Counted from the first letter of the stretch, positions 41,849 to 51,632 are shown. The stretch: DNA of 64,000 nucleotides from Flavobacteriaceae bacterium PS02293 (GCA_029960045.1 JASCOV010000004.1:186001-250000), one strand, 5' to 3'. The notes: a model not told the origin generated them from the letters alone. A program made the numbers and translations.

Positions 41849-41992
41849 TTCAAAAAATTAGGCCGTAAAGTTAAGATTAAATTCGTTTGATTTTTCATCA
41901 TTAATTTTTTTAAGTAAAATTTAAGATGAAATAATATTTTGTTAATATTCCTTGAGTCAGTTTATTAACGCTATTTTAAGTAATAGATTTAA

Positions 41993-43195
41993 TTACTTTT
42001 CGATAAGGTATCTTTTATTAATCTTAGAAAATAAGAAAGAAATGATGATTCCAAAAAATAAAGCAACTCCAGAAACTACAAGATAATTGAGCACTTCAAT
42101 TTTAACAGGAAAAGCCAAACTTTCACTTGCCTTGAAAAATCCTGTTTGAATCTGAGTGAAACAAATCACAGAACCAATTAAGAGTCCGCATAAAACGCCA
42201 AAGAAAACAATCAATAATCCTGTGAAGAAATAAGTTAATCTTAAATCTTTTTTACTGAATCCTAATGCAATCAATGCTTTTGCCTGCTCTTTTTTATCAA
42301 GCTGAAGAATTGTAATCGCACCAGCCAAATTAAAAGTTGTAATGAAAATTACCAATCCGAAAATCAAATAGATCATCAGTTTTTCTGTATTGATCATTTT
42401 CCAGAATGCTGCATTTTCCTCAGATTTTGTGTTGACGGTAATCTTATCTCCAAACTCTTTCATTAGATTTGACTTTACCAATTCTGAATTTGCAGGATTT
42501 TTAAGCTTAATGACAATCTGATAACAAGCCGATTTTGGAAGTCCCAAAAGTTCCTGAGCCAAATCTATCGGAGCAATAATGTAATTGTCAAGTTGATCGT
42601 TTCCCGGAAAAATCCCACTCACGTAAATGTCTTTTTTGTTAAAAATATCATTCTTCTGCTGGATAATTCCTTTCCCAGGTTTAGGCATCAAAATCGTTGC
42701 AAAATCCTGACTTGAGTTTACCGGAAGAGACAATCTGTTGTCCAGTCCATTCTCCATAATAACTTCATTATTATATTTGAAATCCGGATATTTCCCGTAG
42801 AAAATACTTTCGTTGATAGGATTTACAGAAGTGTAAGCAGAATCTACACCACGCAGATAAGCAATCTCGCCATTGTCTTTGTAACCGAGATAGACTTTTT
42901 CTTCAATCACTTTGGAAAAATTGGTAATGTCGGAATTGCTTCGCAGTGATTTATTTATTTTATCAATATCAGGAAGAACTTTTCCTGTTTTGCTTTTTAT
43001 TGTAAGATCCGCATGCAGATTTGCAATCATATCTTTGTTCAGTTCTTCCAAACCGGAAAAAACTGAAATAATAATGAACATTGCCGCCACAGCTGCTACC
43101 ATTGCAAAAGCCGCCAACCACGTGATAAACGTAACCGCTGTGCTTCCTTTTTTAGAAATCAGGTATCGCGATGCTATGTAAAAAGCATTTTTCAA
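41993..43195 (-). CDS. ABC transporter permease (LolC/E-type, FtsX fold)
   Basis: 400 residues. One TM helix near the N-terminus (FITWLAAFAMVAAVAAMFIIISVFSG in part, about 22-47), a long periplasmic MacB-like domain (48-265) and three C-terminal TM helices (about 272-295, 319-345, 365-390): the LolC/LolE layout. Such permeases take lipoproteins out of the inner membrane together with LolD. The gene follows rbfA after 12 bp on the same strand; this pairing is common in flavobacteria. A LolD gene is not in the window. Confidence 0.88.
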   Translation of the reverse strand: MKNAFYIASRYLISKKGSTAVTFITWLAAFAMVAAVAAMFIIISVFSGLEELNKDMIANLHADLTIKSKTGKVLPDIDKINKSLRSNSDITNFSKVIEEKVYLGYKDNGEIAYLRGVDSAYTSVNPINESIFYGKYPDFKYNNEVIMENGLDNRLSLPVNSSQDFATILMPKPGKGIIQQKNDIFNKKDIYVSGIFPGNDQLDNYIIAPIDLAQELLGLPKSACYQIVIKLKNPANSELVKSNLMKEFGDKITVNTKSEENAAFWKMINTEKLMIYLIFGLVIFITTFNLAGAITILQLDKKEQAKALIALGFSKKDLRLTYFFTGLLIVFFGVLCGLLIGSVICFTQIQTGFFKASESLAFPVKIEVLNYLVVSGVALFFGIIISFLFSKINKRYLIEK

Positions 43196-43207
43196 ACTCG
43201 TGAAAAA

Positions 43208-43567
43208 TTAAAGAATTGGATTGTCGCCTTCGCCTTTCAATTCTTTTTCGATGCGTTCTACATCGTCCAGACTTGTGTCTATATAAAAGGCTAATTGAGG
43301 GATAATACGCACTTGTTTAGACATTTTCTGTCCAATATAATTACGATAAAAAGAATTATTGGTGTTGATTTCCTTCATAATTGGTTTACGCAATTCTGCA
43401 GGAAAAATACTGAGATATATTTTTGCGATACTGAGATCCGGTGTTACTTTCACGTCAGAAACCGAAACCATAAAGCTCTGTTTGCTTTCTGATGCCTGTT
43501 TGCGGAATATTTCCGCCATATCTTCCTGAATGATCTGCGCTACTTTTCGTTGTCTGTTACTTTCCAT
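43208..43567 (-). CDS. rbfA: 30S ribosome-binding factor RbfA
   Basis: 119 residues from the ATG at 43567 (MESNRQRKVAQIIQEDMAEIF), the standard RbfA start. The reading frame continues upstream to 43717, but that extension (ending QININSESCLCLNVNQ...) reads through repeat copy C and the promoter and is rejected. RbfA is the KH-like cold-shock factor that helps mature 16S rRNA; VKVTPDLSIAKIYLSIFP and RIIPQLAFYIDTSLDD are its signatures. A -7 box TAAATTTG (43576-43583, minus) ends 8 nt before the start. Confidence 0.93.
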   Translation of the reverse strand: MESNRQRKVAQIIQEDMAEIFRKQASESKQSFMVSVSDVKVTPDLSIAKIYLSIFPAELRKPIMKEINTNNSFYRNYIGQKMSKQVRIIPQLAFYIDTSLDDVERIEKELKGEGDNPIL

Positions 43568-43575
43568 AAATGTTG

Positions 43576-43583
43576 CAAATTTA
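43576..43583 (-). promoter_or_regulatory. -7 box of rbfA
   Basis: TAAATTTG on the minus strand, 8 nt before the start codon; no clear -33 element. Confidence 0.45.
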
Positions 43584-43638
43584 GTGTTTTTGTTTTGATT
43601 TACATTTAAGCATAAACAGCTTTCAGAATTTATATTGA

Positions 43639-43727
43639 TTTGGGCAGCTTTATCCGTCTTCCGCTCCCAATCTTTTTGCCTTCGCTTTTCCAGCCTCAAA
43701 AAAGGATTTCCGCTCAAGCCGGGCTGC
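43639..43727 (+). repeat. Interspersed hairpin repeat, copy C
   Basis: 89 bp; TTTGGGCAGCTTTATCC left end, GGATTTCCGCTCAAGCCGGG right end. Lies between the end of the esterase gene (43755) and rbfA. Confidence 0.8.
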
Positions 43728-43754
43728 GACAGCTCAGTGTTTCAAAATAATTTT

Positions 43755-44909
43755 TTAATTCAATAACCAAATCAGTGAAGCCTTAAGCTCTCGTTTCCAG
43801 TAACTTTCGGAATGTGTTCCGTCTTCATCTATTTTAACAATGATATTTTTTTCCGGAACAGATTTTTTCAATAATAATTTATCAACACTTTCTATTTCAG
43901 GAACCATCGTTTCGTCTTCATTTTTCCCTGCCACAAAATAGAATTTAGAATTTTTGAGATTATTTTTATTGATATTCAAATATTGATTCAAATCCTTAGA
44001 AACAAACCAAAATGCCGGACTGAAAATCCCAGCTTTTCCAAAAACATTCGGATATTTTGCAGAAACATAAAGCGAAATCAATCCACCCATAGAACTTCCA
44101 AGAATGATAGTTTTCGAAGCCTGCTTTTCGGTTCTGTAAGTTTTATCAATATAAGGTTTCAATGTTTTTGCAAGAAATTCTACATAAAGATCGCCTTCGC
44201 CTGTTGTCTTGTATTTTTCATTATTCCAAGGCGAATATTCAGCTAATCGTTTTTCTCCGCCATTATCTATTCCTATTACAATTGCAGATTTTCCGGTTTC
44301 TTTAAAGATTTCATTTAAAGTCTCATCTACACTCCATTCTCCCGAAAAACTCGTAAAATCATCGAATAGATTTTGCCCGTCGTGCATATAAACAACCGGA
44401 TATTTTTTCTTAGAATTTTCATAGTCAGGTGGGAGATAAATCCAGATTTTTCTAGTCGTTTTAAGTTGAGGAATATTGAATTTCTCACTCAAAATTTTTA
44501 CATTAGAAGTTGTTGTATGTTTTTTTTCTTTCGAAGAACTCCAGCCTTGGATTTGTAATTCTACAGTTTGTCCTTTTTCGGTATTTTCTAAAATTCGGTT
44601 TGAAATAGAGTTTCCTTTCTCATCAGTTTCAGACAAATCCCAACTTCCTCGCGTGATCTTATATTCGATTTTTTGAGTTTGAGAAGGAATTATTAATGTG
44701 TAAATGCCTTCCGAATTTTTCTTGAATTCAAAATCAGAATTGTCAGCTTTCCAGTTATTAAGATTTGAAGCTAAAAAGAATCTAGAATTCTGCTTTGTAT
44801 TTTGCGGAATATGAGTGATTTTGAACGTGATTTGCGCATTCATTATTGCAATTGCCAGAATAGAAATGATTGAAAATAATCTTCTGAAAATAAAGCAATT
44901 AATCTTCAT
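43755..44909 (-). CDS. Exported esterase (esterase D family) with N-terminal CBM48-like domain
   Basis: 384 residues: signal peptide (about 1-25, ending IAIMNAQ), a CBM48-like beta domain (about 28-125; FLASNLNNWKADNSDF), then an alpha/beta hydrolase of the putative esterase (Fes/esterase D) family. The nucleophile is in LGSSMGGLISLY, with the His near the end (DGTHSESYWKRE). Homologues hydrolyse acyl esters, including siderophore esters and feruloyl or acetyl groups of polysaccharides; the choice cannot be made here. Overlaps the upstream hydrolase gene by 11 bp, so the two are coupled. Confidence 0.88.
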   Translation of the reverse strand: MKINCFIFRRLFSIISILAIAIMNAQITFKITHIPQNTKQNSRFFLASNLNNWKADNSDFEFKKNSEGIYTLIIPSQTQKIEYKITRGSWDLSETDEKGNSISNRILENTEKGQTVELQIQGWSSSKEKKHTTTSNVKILSEKFNIPQLKTTRKIWIYLPPDYENSKKKYPVVYMHDGQNLFDDFTSFSGEWSVDETLNEIFKETGKSAIVIGIDNGGEKRLAEYSPWNNEKYKTTGEGDLYVEFLAKTLKPYIDKTYRTEKQASKTIILGSSMGGLISLYVSAKYPNVFGKAGIFSPAFWFVSKDLNQYLNINKNNLKNSKFYFVAGKNEDETMVPEIESVDKLLLKKSVPEKNIIVKIDEDGTHSESYWKRELKASLIWLLN

Positions 44910-45888
44910 AGGTCGTATGGGATTTAATAAAATCTACGGTTTTCTTTGAGACATCTTTGGCTTCATTCAGAGTGATGTTTCCAAAGGTATGTTTTGCATT
45001 TTCCACCGTGTGTAACTGATGTGGAATTTTGTTTTTCTTCAGCGCTTCTTCCAATTGTTGTGACTGTGCGTAATTTACTACAGTATCTTCGGTTCCGTGA
45101 AAAATTAATGTTGGGACAGTAGATTTGGAAATGTAAGAAATAGGTGAGAATTCTGCGGATTTCTTAACGACTTCTGCCTTGTTGGTATTAATATCAAAAC
45201 CGGTTAATTGTGTTATTTTTTCTTGTCTGGTTTTAAATCGTGTAGGCGAATAAACTTTGAAGAAATCTAATAAGAGTGTGTTTGCTTCAGTTTTAAAAAG
45301 CTCATTAAGGTCTGTTGGCCCGTAGAAATCGACCACATATTTCAAATTCGGATATATTAATTCTGAATTATTTTTTGTAATGTCTTGGTTGTAAGCTGTT
45401 AATAAAGCAATGTGTGCACCTGCGGAACCGCCCCAGATTCCCATGTTTTTGGTGTCCAGATTATACTTTTCAGCATTTTCCTGTATCCATTTTAAAGCAT
45501 CTTTTGTGTCCTGTAATGGTTTTTCAAGATGTGTTTCTTTATTTAGTAAGGTGTAATTGATGCTGATAACCGTAAAATGATTTTCAAGTAATTCTTGCAG
45601 GATATATTCTCTGAAATTCTTCCTGATCATAGTTTTGTCACCTTTGTCCCAAGCACCACCGTGAATGTAAACTACGACTGGAGATTTTCCTTTCCTTGGT
45701 ACTTTTGGCTGATAAATATCCAGCTTCAGAGAATTATTTTTATACTCGATATCGTTATAGAAATTGAAATTAAGCTTAGGTTCAGGTAAATTAATATCAG
45801 ATTTTATTTTTTTAGAACTGACTTTGTAGCTTAAAATACTCAAGATAATCAGAGAAAAAACGAGTATGATTTTATAGGTAGTTTTCAT
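44899..45888 (-). CDS. Exported alpha/beta hydrolase (BD-FAE-like)
   Basis: 329 residues with an N-terminal signal anchor or signal peptide (TYKIILVFSLIILSILSYKV). Oxyanion motif VYIHGGAWDKGDK, nucleophile elbow GGSAGAHIAL, Asp in FHGTEDTVV and His in NAKHTFGN, i.e. the full triad of the bifunctional deacetylase/feruloyl-esterase (BD-FAE) or HSL-like group. First of a two-gene unit with the esterase at 43755, suggesting both attack the same ester-decorated substrate. Confidence 0.87.
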   Translation of the reverse strand: MKTTYKIILVFSLIILSILSYKVSSKKIKSDINLPEPKLNFNFYNDIEYKNNSLKLDIYQPKVPRKGKSPVVVYIHGGAWDKGDKTMIRKNFREYILQELLENHFTVISINYTLLNKETHLEKPLQDTKDALKWIQENAEKYNLDTKNMGIWGGSAGAHIALLTAYNQDITKNNSELIYPNLKYVVDFYGPTDLNELFKTEANTLLLDFFKVYSPTRFKTRQEKITQLTGFDINTNKAEVVKKSAEFSPISYISKSTVPTLIFHGTEDTVVNYAQSQQLEEALKKNKIPHQLHTVENAKHTFGNITLNEAKDVSKKTVDFIKSHTTYED

Positions 45889-46000
45889 CTAAAGGCTTAT
45901 GGAATCTCAAATATATATAAATTAAAACGCAATATTATGTTAAATCTTACTTTATGAAAAATTTAAGGTTCAATTTTAAATTTAATCTTTCAAGGTTTTG

Positions 46001-46008
46001 TAAATTTG
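46001..46008 (+). promoter_or_regulatory. -7 box of the aminopeptidase P gene
   Basis: TAAATTTG, exact, 64 nt before the ATG; no -33 element at the right distance. Confidence 0.4.
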
Positions 46009-46072
46009 AAACTCTTTTTTAACCTTTCTTTTCTATTTAGGAAGAAATATTTAATTAAAATAAAATTTAGAA

Positions 46073-47371
46073 ATGACAACAAAATACGAACAGATTCCAA
46101 GTTCATTATTCGTAAAAAACAGAAAGAAATTTGCTGATTCATTATTACCAAAATCTTTAGCAGTTTTTAATTCCAATGATATCTATCCAATAAGTGCAGA
46201 TTCTACAATGCCTTTCCAACAGCATCGTGATATTTTTTATCTGAGTGGAGTAGATCAGGAAGAAAGTATTTTGGTGATTTTTCCTGATGCTTATCTTGAA
46301 GAAAATCGTGAGATATTATTTTTAAGAGAAACCAACGATCATATTGCAGTTTGGGAAGGCGAAAAACTGAATAAAGAACAGGCTTTTGAAACTTCCGGAA
46401 TCAAAACAGTTTACTGGTTAACAGATTTTGATAAAGTTTTCAAAAACCTAATGTATGAAGCTGAAAATGTTTATCTTAATAAAAATGAACATTACAGAAA
46501 TAGTGTTGAAACTGAGCTGAGAGAAGATCGTTTCATCAAAAAAGTACAAGCTGATTTTCCGATGCACAATTACAAAAGAAGCAATCCAATTCTTCAGCGT
46601 TTGAGAAGCATCAAAGAACCGGAAGAATTAGCATTGATTCAAAATGCCTGTAATATCACGGAAAAAGGAATCAGAAGACTGTTAAGTTTTATCAAACCAA
46701 ATGTTTGGGAATACGAAATTGAAGCGGAACTGATTCACGAATTTGTAAAAAACAGAAGTAAAGGGTTTGCTTATACGCCAATCATTGCAAGTGGAAATAG
46801 TGCCAATGTTCTTCATTATATCGCAAACAATCAGCAATGTAAAGATGGCGATGTAATTCTTCTGGATGTTGGTGCAGAATATGCAAATTATTCAAGTGAT
46901 TTAACTCGTACAATTCCTGTAAATGGAAGATATTCTGACAGACAAAAAGAAATTTATAACTCGGTTTTGAGATGTAAAGTGGAAGCAGAACAGCGTCTTG
47001 TTGCAGGAAATAACTGGTACAGATTCCATAAAGAAATGGGCGAGGTTTACACTGCAGAATTGTTGCAATTAGGATTAATTGATAAAGCTGATGTGCAGAA
47101 TGAAGATCCAAAATGGCCTGCATATAAAAAGTTTATGATGCACGGAACTTCTCATCATATGGGATTGGATACGCATGATTATGGAATTCTTACTGATGAT
47201 TTTGTAGAAAATATGGTTTTCACAAATGAACCAGGATTTTATATTCCGGCAGAAGGTTTTGGAGTTAGAATTGAGGACGATTATGTGATTCAATCTTCCG
47301 GAACACCATTCAATTTGATGGCAAATATTCCGATTACCGTTGAAGAAATTGAAGACTTGATGAATTCTTAG
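46073..47371 (+). CDS. pepP: Xaa-Pro aminopeptidase P
   Basis: 432 residues, family M24B. Removes N-terminal residues before proline. N-terminal AMP_N domain (about 8-135) and C-terminal pita-bread domain with the five metal ligands Asp265 and Asp276 (LLDVGAEYANYSSDLTRT), His361 (GTSHHMGLD), Glu386 (TNEPGFYI) and Glu401 (RIEDDYVI). Cytosolic. A -7 box TAAATTTG lies at 46001. Single gene with a strong terminator shared with the convergent hydrolase gene. Confidence 0.95.
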   Translation: MTTKYEQIPSSLFVKNRKKFADSLLPKSLAVFNSNDIYPISADSTMPFQQHRDIFYLSGVDQEESILVIFPDAYLEENREILFLRETNDHIAVWEGEKLNKEQAFETSGIKTVYWLTDFDKVFKNLMYEAENVYLNKNEHYRNSVETELREDRFIKKVQADFPMHNYKRSNPILQRLRSIKEPEELALIQNACNITEKGIRRLLSFIKPNVWEYEIEAELIHEFVKNRSKGFAYTPIIASGNSANVLHYIANNQQCKDGDVILLDVGAEYANYSSDLTRTIPVNGRYSDRQKEIYNSVLRCKVEAEQRLVAGNNWYRFHKEMGEVYTAELLQLGLIDKADVQNEDPKWPAYKKFMMHGTSHHMGLDTHDYGILTDDFVENMVFTNEPGFYIPAEGFGVRIEDDYVIQSSGTPFNLMANIPITVEEIEDLMNS

Positions 47372-47434
47372 ATTAGAAATTAGAGTTTAGATGTTAGAAT
47401 TTAGAATAATTCAGCATTGAAAATTTCACATAAA

Positions 47435-47469
47435 AAAATCCCGATCATTTAATTATTGATCGGGATTTT
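47435..47469. terminator. Bidirectional terminator
   Basis: AAAATCCCGATCA and TGATCGGGATTTT, a perfect 13-bp stem with a 9-nt loop, between convergent genes. Confidence 0.85.
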
Positions 47470-47486
47470 AGTTTTATTAAATCTGA

Positions 47487-48125
47487 TTATTTCTTAAAGA
47501 ATTCCATCAGATCCATATAATTTTTCTGATTCACGCCGTGTCCCGCCATATATTCTCGGAAAGAAAAATAAGCGCTCAGGTCGTATAATAATTCTGCTCC
47601 TTTTTTTGCCCATTCCAATGGAATTGCGGCATCGTCTGTTCCATGCGAAATGAAGAATCTCAAATGCTCCAGTTTTTTCTTGTCTTTTACAATATTCTTC
47701 AATAATCTGTCTTCCGGAAAAGTACTTAACAGAGCTACTTTAGAAAACAATTCAGGATAATGCAAAGCCAACGAATAACCAATCATTCCACCTTGGCTGA
47801 AACCGCAAAGATGCGTTTTGTTATTCGTCAGTCCATAATGGTTTGAGACTTTCATAATGTTCTCCAAAACCTGTTTTACAGCTTCTTCAGCTTGAGGTTC
47901 ATCGAGGAAATTCTCTTCATTCATAAAATCAATATCAAACCAGGCATATCCGCCATTGTTTGCATCTCTCGGCGCGCGAAAACTTACAACCAACCAATCT
48001 TCTGGCAAAGTCGGAACAAAACTAAAAAGATCTTGCTCATTGCTTCCATAACCGTGAATAAGAAATAAAACGGGCGTTTCCGGCGTAATATTTTGAGGTT
48101 CTCTTACGAGATATTGTAAGTCCAT
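47487..48125 (-). CDS. Carboxylesterase/phospholipase-like alpha/beta hydrolase
   Basis: 212 residues, no signal peptide, so cytosolic. FLIHGYGSNEQDL carries the oxyanion motif, GFSQGGMIGYSLAL the nucleophile Ser, HGTDDAAIP the Asp and GHGVNQ the His. This is the small carboxylesterase (YpfH/Est-type, abhydrolase_2) group; likely a general esterase. Repeat copy D lies just upstream. Confidence 0.87.
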   Translation of the reverse strand: MDLQYLVREPQNITPETPVLFLIHGYGSNEQDLFSFVPTLPEDWLVVSFRAPRDANNGGYAWFDIDFMNEENFLDEPQAEEAVKQVLENIMKVSNHYGLTNNKTHLCGFSQGGMIGYSLALHYPELFSKVALLSTFPEDRLLKNIVKDKKKLEHLRFFISHGTDDAAIPLEWAKKGAELLYDLSAYFSFREYMAGHGVNQKNYMDLMEFFKK

Positions 48126-48138
48126 ATGATATAATTTA

Positions 48139-48228
48139 TTTGGGCAGCTTTTCCGCCTTCCGTTCCCAATCTTTTTTGCCTAGGCTTTTCCATCTGCAAA
48201 AAAAGGATTTCCACTCAAGTCGGGCTGC
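48139..48228 (+). repeat. Interspersed hairpin repeat, copy D
   Basis: 90 bp; TTTGGGCAGCTTTTCCGCC left end, GGATTTCCACTCAAGTCGGG right end, inner arms CTTTTTTGC and GCAAAAAAA. It lies between tyrS (3' end) and the esterase start. Confidence 0.8.
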
Positions 48229-48255
48229 TGTGATTCGTGGTTTGTAATTCTCTGT

Positions 48256-49551
48256 TTAATTTACAGAAACGATGAAATAATTCTTTTTTCCTTTTTGAAT
48301 GAGTAAGAATTTTCCATCTATCAAGTCACTTTCAGAAACAGAATAATCTTCACCAACCTTAGTTTTATTAATAGAAATCGAGTTCCCTGCAAGTTCTCTT
48401 TTAGCTTCACCTTTAGATTTAAGAAAACCTGTTTTTTCAGAAATCAAATCAACGATATTAGTTCCAATTGCTTCTGATTTTGACAATTCTTTTTGAGGAA
48501 CGCCATCAAAAACCTGAAGGAATAATTCCTGATTCAAGCTGATTAAATCTTCCGCTGTAGATTGTCCAAAAAGAATGTTGGAAGCTTTTACCGCTTTATC
48601 GTATTCTTCTTTTCCGTGAACCCAGATTGTAACTTCTTCTGCAAGTTTCTTTTGAAGTTTTCTTTCGTGAGCGACAGTTTTATGTTCATCAATCAAAGCT
48701 TCGATTTCTTCTTTTGGAAGGAAAGTGTAGAATTTGATAAATCTTTCTGCGTCTGTATCAGTTGCATTCAACCAGAATTGGTAGAATTTGTAAGGCGAGG
48801 TTTTCTTTGCATCAAGCCAGTAATTCTCTCCACTTTCTGATTTCCCGAATTTGGATCCGTCAGCTTTAGTAATTAATGGAACGGTTAAAGCAAATGCTTC
48901 GCCTCTTGCCTTTCTACGAATCAATTCTGTTCCGGTTGTTATGTTTCCCCATTGATCAGAGCCGCCCATTTGAAGCTTCACGCCTTCGTTTTGGTACAGG
49001 TGAAGGTAATCATAACCTTGTAAAAGTTGGTAAGTGAATTCTGTAAAACTCATTCCGTCAACACCGGAATCTCCGGAGAAACGTTTTTTCACAGAATCTT
49101 TCGCCATCATATAATTCACAGTGATGTGTTTTCCAATATTCTTTGCAAAATCAAGGAAAGTGAAATTCTTCATCCAATCGTAATTGTTGACAAGAATTGC
49201 TTTGTTATCACCATCACCATCAAATTCCAGAAATCTTGATAATTGATTTTTAAGACAATCTACATAATAGAGTAGAGTCTCTTCACTAAGGAGGTTTCTT
49301 TCGGCAGATTTCCCTGAAGGATCGCCAATCATTCCCGTAGCACCACCAACCAAAGCAATCGGCTGATGACCGTGCTGTTGGAAATGTGCCAAAATTTTGA
49401 TTTGAATAAGACTTCCGATATGCAAAGAATCTGCTGTAGGATCAAATCCGATATAGGCTTTCGTCAATTCCTTATCAAGTTGTTCTTCCGTTCCCGGCGT
49501 CATATCAGAAAAAAGTCCGCGCCATTTCAGTTCTTCTATAAATGCATTCAT
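48256..49551 (-). CDS. tyrS: Tyrosine--tRNA ligase
   Basis: 431 residues, the TyrS-1 type. HIGH-like motif LHIGS (43-47) in [13 protein letters not shown], the tyrosine-binding segment [12 protein letters not shown] and [12 protein letters not shown], the KFGKS loop (234-238), and a C-terminal S4 domain (about 365-431). Single gene. On the minus strand a TATCTTTG -7 box lies about 20 bp before the start. Confidence 0.96.
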   Translation of the reverse strand: MNAFIEELKWRGLFSDMTPGTEEQLDKELTKAYIGFDPTADSLHIGSLIQIKILAHFQQHGHQPIALVGGATGMIGDPSGKSAERNLLSEETLLYYVDCLKNQLSRFLEFDGDGDNKAILVNNYDWMKNFTFLDFAKNIGKHITVNYMMAKDSVKKRFSGDSGVDGMSFTEFTYQLLQGYDYLHLYQNEGVKLQMGGSDQWGNITTGTELIRRKARGEAFALTVPLITKADGSKFGKSESGENYWLDAKKTSPYKFYQFWLNATDTDAERFIKFYTFLPKEEIEALIDEHKTVAHERKLQKKLAEEVTIWVHGKEEYDKAVKASNILFGQSTAEDLISLNQELFLQVFDGVPQKELSKSEAIGTNIVDLISEKTGFLKSKGEAKRELAGNSISINKTKVGEDYSVSESDLIDGKFLLIQKGKKNYFIVSVN

Positions 49552-49741
49552 TGTCTTAAAAAATTTCGTGCAAAGATAAGGATTACAAGTTGTAATTGAT
49601 TTGTCGTTTTTTAAATTAATACCTATATATTTAAATTATTGTTTTCATATCATTATTTGTTTATGTTTAATAATAAAATGATAAATATCATAGTAATAAT
49701 GATTTAATATGACTTTAATTAATTGATTGTTTAATTTTTCA

Positions 49742-49760
49742 TAAGTTTGTAAGGCGTAAT
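49742..49760 (+). promoter_or_regulatory. Probable -7 region of the secreted-protein pair
   Basis: TAAGTTTG (exact -7 box) followed by TAAGGCGTAAT; a TTG lies 16 bp upstream of the box (49723-49725). The rest of 49552-49799 is AT-rich with no gene seen. Confidence 0.5.
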
Positions 49761-49799
49761 AAATGTAAAGAATCAAAATCCTAAAAACAATTTTGATAA

Positions 49800-50978
49800 A
49801 TGAATCGGATTTTAACAACTAAGTTATTTTTTTTATTAACTATTTTTTCTAATAGTTTTTTTTATTCTCAACTAAGACCTACCGCTATTTTTGGAGATTA
49901 CAATAATTATTGGACTTCTCAAAATAACACAGCTACTTATGTTACAGCTCAGGATACCAATAATTTGTTAGGGCTTACTGTTGGAGGGCTTACATATGCA
50001 ACTGGTGTCAACAATGCAAGGTTGACCGCTAACGGAGTAAGTTATGTGAATGAGAACTATAGAGCATTTCCTACTTCCTTTAATACTCTCAATACAAGCC
50101 AGAATTTTCTTATTGGAATACCACGATATGTGAATGGAGTACTGCAGAATCAGACCAATACTCCCTCTCTTAGTTGTGATACGTCATTAGGATATTATTT
50201 AAGAGATGGGCTTAATGGTTTAGATCTGAGTACTGCAGTTTTCAATATTCCGAAGCAAGATTTGACATTTTATGTGAATGTACTGGCAGATATTAATCCA
50301 AGCTGTATTAGTGATGATATTCCTGATATCATTGTAACCCAAGTGGGAGAACCAAGTACAACTTTTGATGTTTTTAAATTTACGGATGCTTCCGGAAATA
50401 CCATCGGTGTGCAGAAAGATGTCAATTTTTCTACTGTCACACCTTCTGGAAAAGCACTTTGGAGTTTCTATTATGCAGGTAATTGCCCGCATGGTTACAA
50501 TACAGGGAGTGGATTCTCCGGAACTACAAGAGATATCCGGGTTTTAACTTTTAAATTGAGTGATTTTGGGATTACATTGTCCAATTATACCAATGCTGTA
50601 AAGTTTGTGCAGGTTTTGTCTGGAGATAGTGATGTTGCTTTCTCCGCTTACAGTACAAATTCTCTTTCTCTATATTGTTTGGAAAACGGCATAACCTCAG
50701 GAACGCCTTTAGATACAAAAACAGGCATTACTTCTCTTGGGCGCGCAGGTTCGGAAGCATCTAATGATAATTGGCCAATGGTAAGAAAAGGTGGTTATTT
50801 AGCATTGGAATCCACGAAAAAGCCATTTGTTATTACAAGAACTTCCACAGCTAATCTTACGAATATTACAAATCCTGTTGAAGGAATGATGGTTTATGAT
50901 ACTACAGAAAACTGCTTGAAGGTGTATGTAAATTCCACAATTGGTTGGAAATGCTATAATAAAAAAACCTGCCCATAA
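49800..50978 (+). CDS. Secreted protein of unknown function
   Basis: 392 residues. A signal peptide (MNRILTTKLFFLLTIFSNSFFYSQ) and a Thr/Ser/Asn-rich, beta-like mature part without catalytic motifs. Near the C-terminus is a ~50-residue module (about 338-387: YLALESTKKPFVITRTST, then ITNPVEGMMVYDTTENCLKVY and GWKCYN) that recurs in the next protein and that I recall from many Bacteroidota surface proteins. No T9SS type A domain is obvious; Cys-rich end KCYNKKTCP. The stop codon shares one base with the ATG of the following gene. Confidence 0.75.
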   Translation: MNRILTTKLFFLLTIFSNSFFYSQLRPTAIFGDYNNYWTSQNNTATYVTAQDTNNLLGLTVGGLTYATGVNNARLTANGVSYVNENYRAFPTSFNTLNTSQNFLIGIPRYVNGVLQNQTNTPSLSCDTSLGYYLRDGLNGLDLSTAVFNIPKQDLTFYVNVLADINPSCISDDIPDIIVTQVGEPSTTFDVFKFTDASGNTIGVQKDVNFSTVTPSGKALWSFYYAGNCPHGYNTGSGFSGTTRDIRVLTFKLSDFGITLSNYTNAVKFVQVLSGDSDVAFSAYSTNSLSLYCLENGITSGTPLDTKTGITSLGRAGSEASNDNWPMVRKGGYLALESTKKPFVITRTSTANLTNITNPVEGMMVYDTTENCLKVYVNSTIGWKCYNKKTCP

Positions 50979-51514
50979 TGAAAAAGATATTTTCGGTTTT
51001 AATACTTTTAATTTTAAAATCCAGTTTATTAGCTCAGGTCATCTTTGGAGATGCAATAGGAACAGCTTCAGACAAAACATCTGTTTTGATGGAATTTGCA
51101 AATCTAGGGAACCGAGGGCTTATACTTCCTTATGTTACGGATAAGACAGCTATCACAACGCCCGGGAGTATCATTTTGGATGCAAGTACACCTACAGCTG
51201 CGAAAGTAAAATACTATACCGGAACAACCTGGGTGGATCTAAGTGTACAGCCAAGCAACGTTTCCTCTTATTTGACAATACAACCAGTTGCAAAAGAGAA
51301 TACTGGTGCAAAAACAGTAATTGGAAGTAATACTTCTACTGCTGATGGAATCTTGGTTTTAGAATCCGAAACGAAAGCAATGGTTTTACCAATTACATCG
51401 TCTTATCAGAATATTATCAATCCTGCTCCGGGAACCATGACTTTGATTAATAACGGGGGTATAAAAACCCTGGCTGTTTATAATGGTGAACAATGGAGTT
51501 TTTGGGGATTTTAA
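50978..51514 (+). CDS. Secreted partner protein with two tail modules
   Basis: 178 residues with a signal peptide (MKKIFSVLILLILKSSLLAQ). It holds two copies of the module seen in the preceding protein: about 36-80 (LMEFANLGNRGLILPYVTDK, PGSIILD, VKYYTGTTWVDLS) and about 125-178 (LVLESETKAMVLPITSSYQN, PAPGTMTLI, LAVYNGEQWSFWGF). Translationally coupled to the upstream gene by a TAATG overlap. The pair probably makes surface-exposed proteins that act together; function unknown. Confidence 0.75.
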   Translation: MKKIFSVLILLILKSSLLAQVIFGDAIGTASDKTSVLMEFANLGNRGLILPYVTDKTAITTPGSIILDASTPTAAKVKYYTGTTWVDLSVQPSNVSSYLTIQPVAKENTGAKTVIGSNTSTADGILVLESETKAMVLPITSSYQNIINPAPGTMTLINNGGIKTLAVYNGEQWSFWGF

Positions 51515-51598
51515 ATTTATGTTGTTGTCAATTAATTAATGTAAATAGCCAAAATCAGATTGCAATTAAAGTCGAATAAAAGCTAAGCTTGCTTTATA

Positions 51599-51632
51599 AA
51601 AAAGCGGCTCAGAATTTCTGAACCGCTTTTTA
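51599..51632. terminator. Bidirectional terminator
   Basis: AAAGCGGCTCAGAA and TTCTGAACCGCTTT stem with one mismatch; convergent genes on both sides. Confidence 0.8.
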
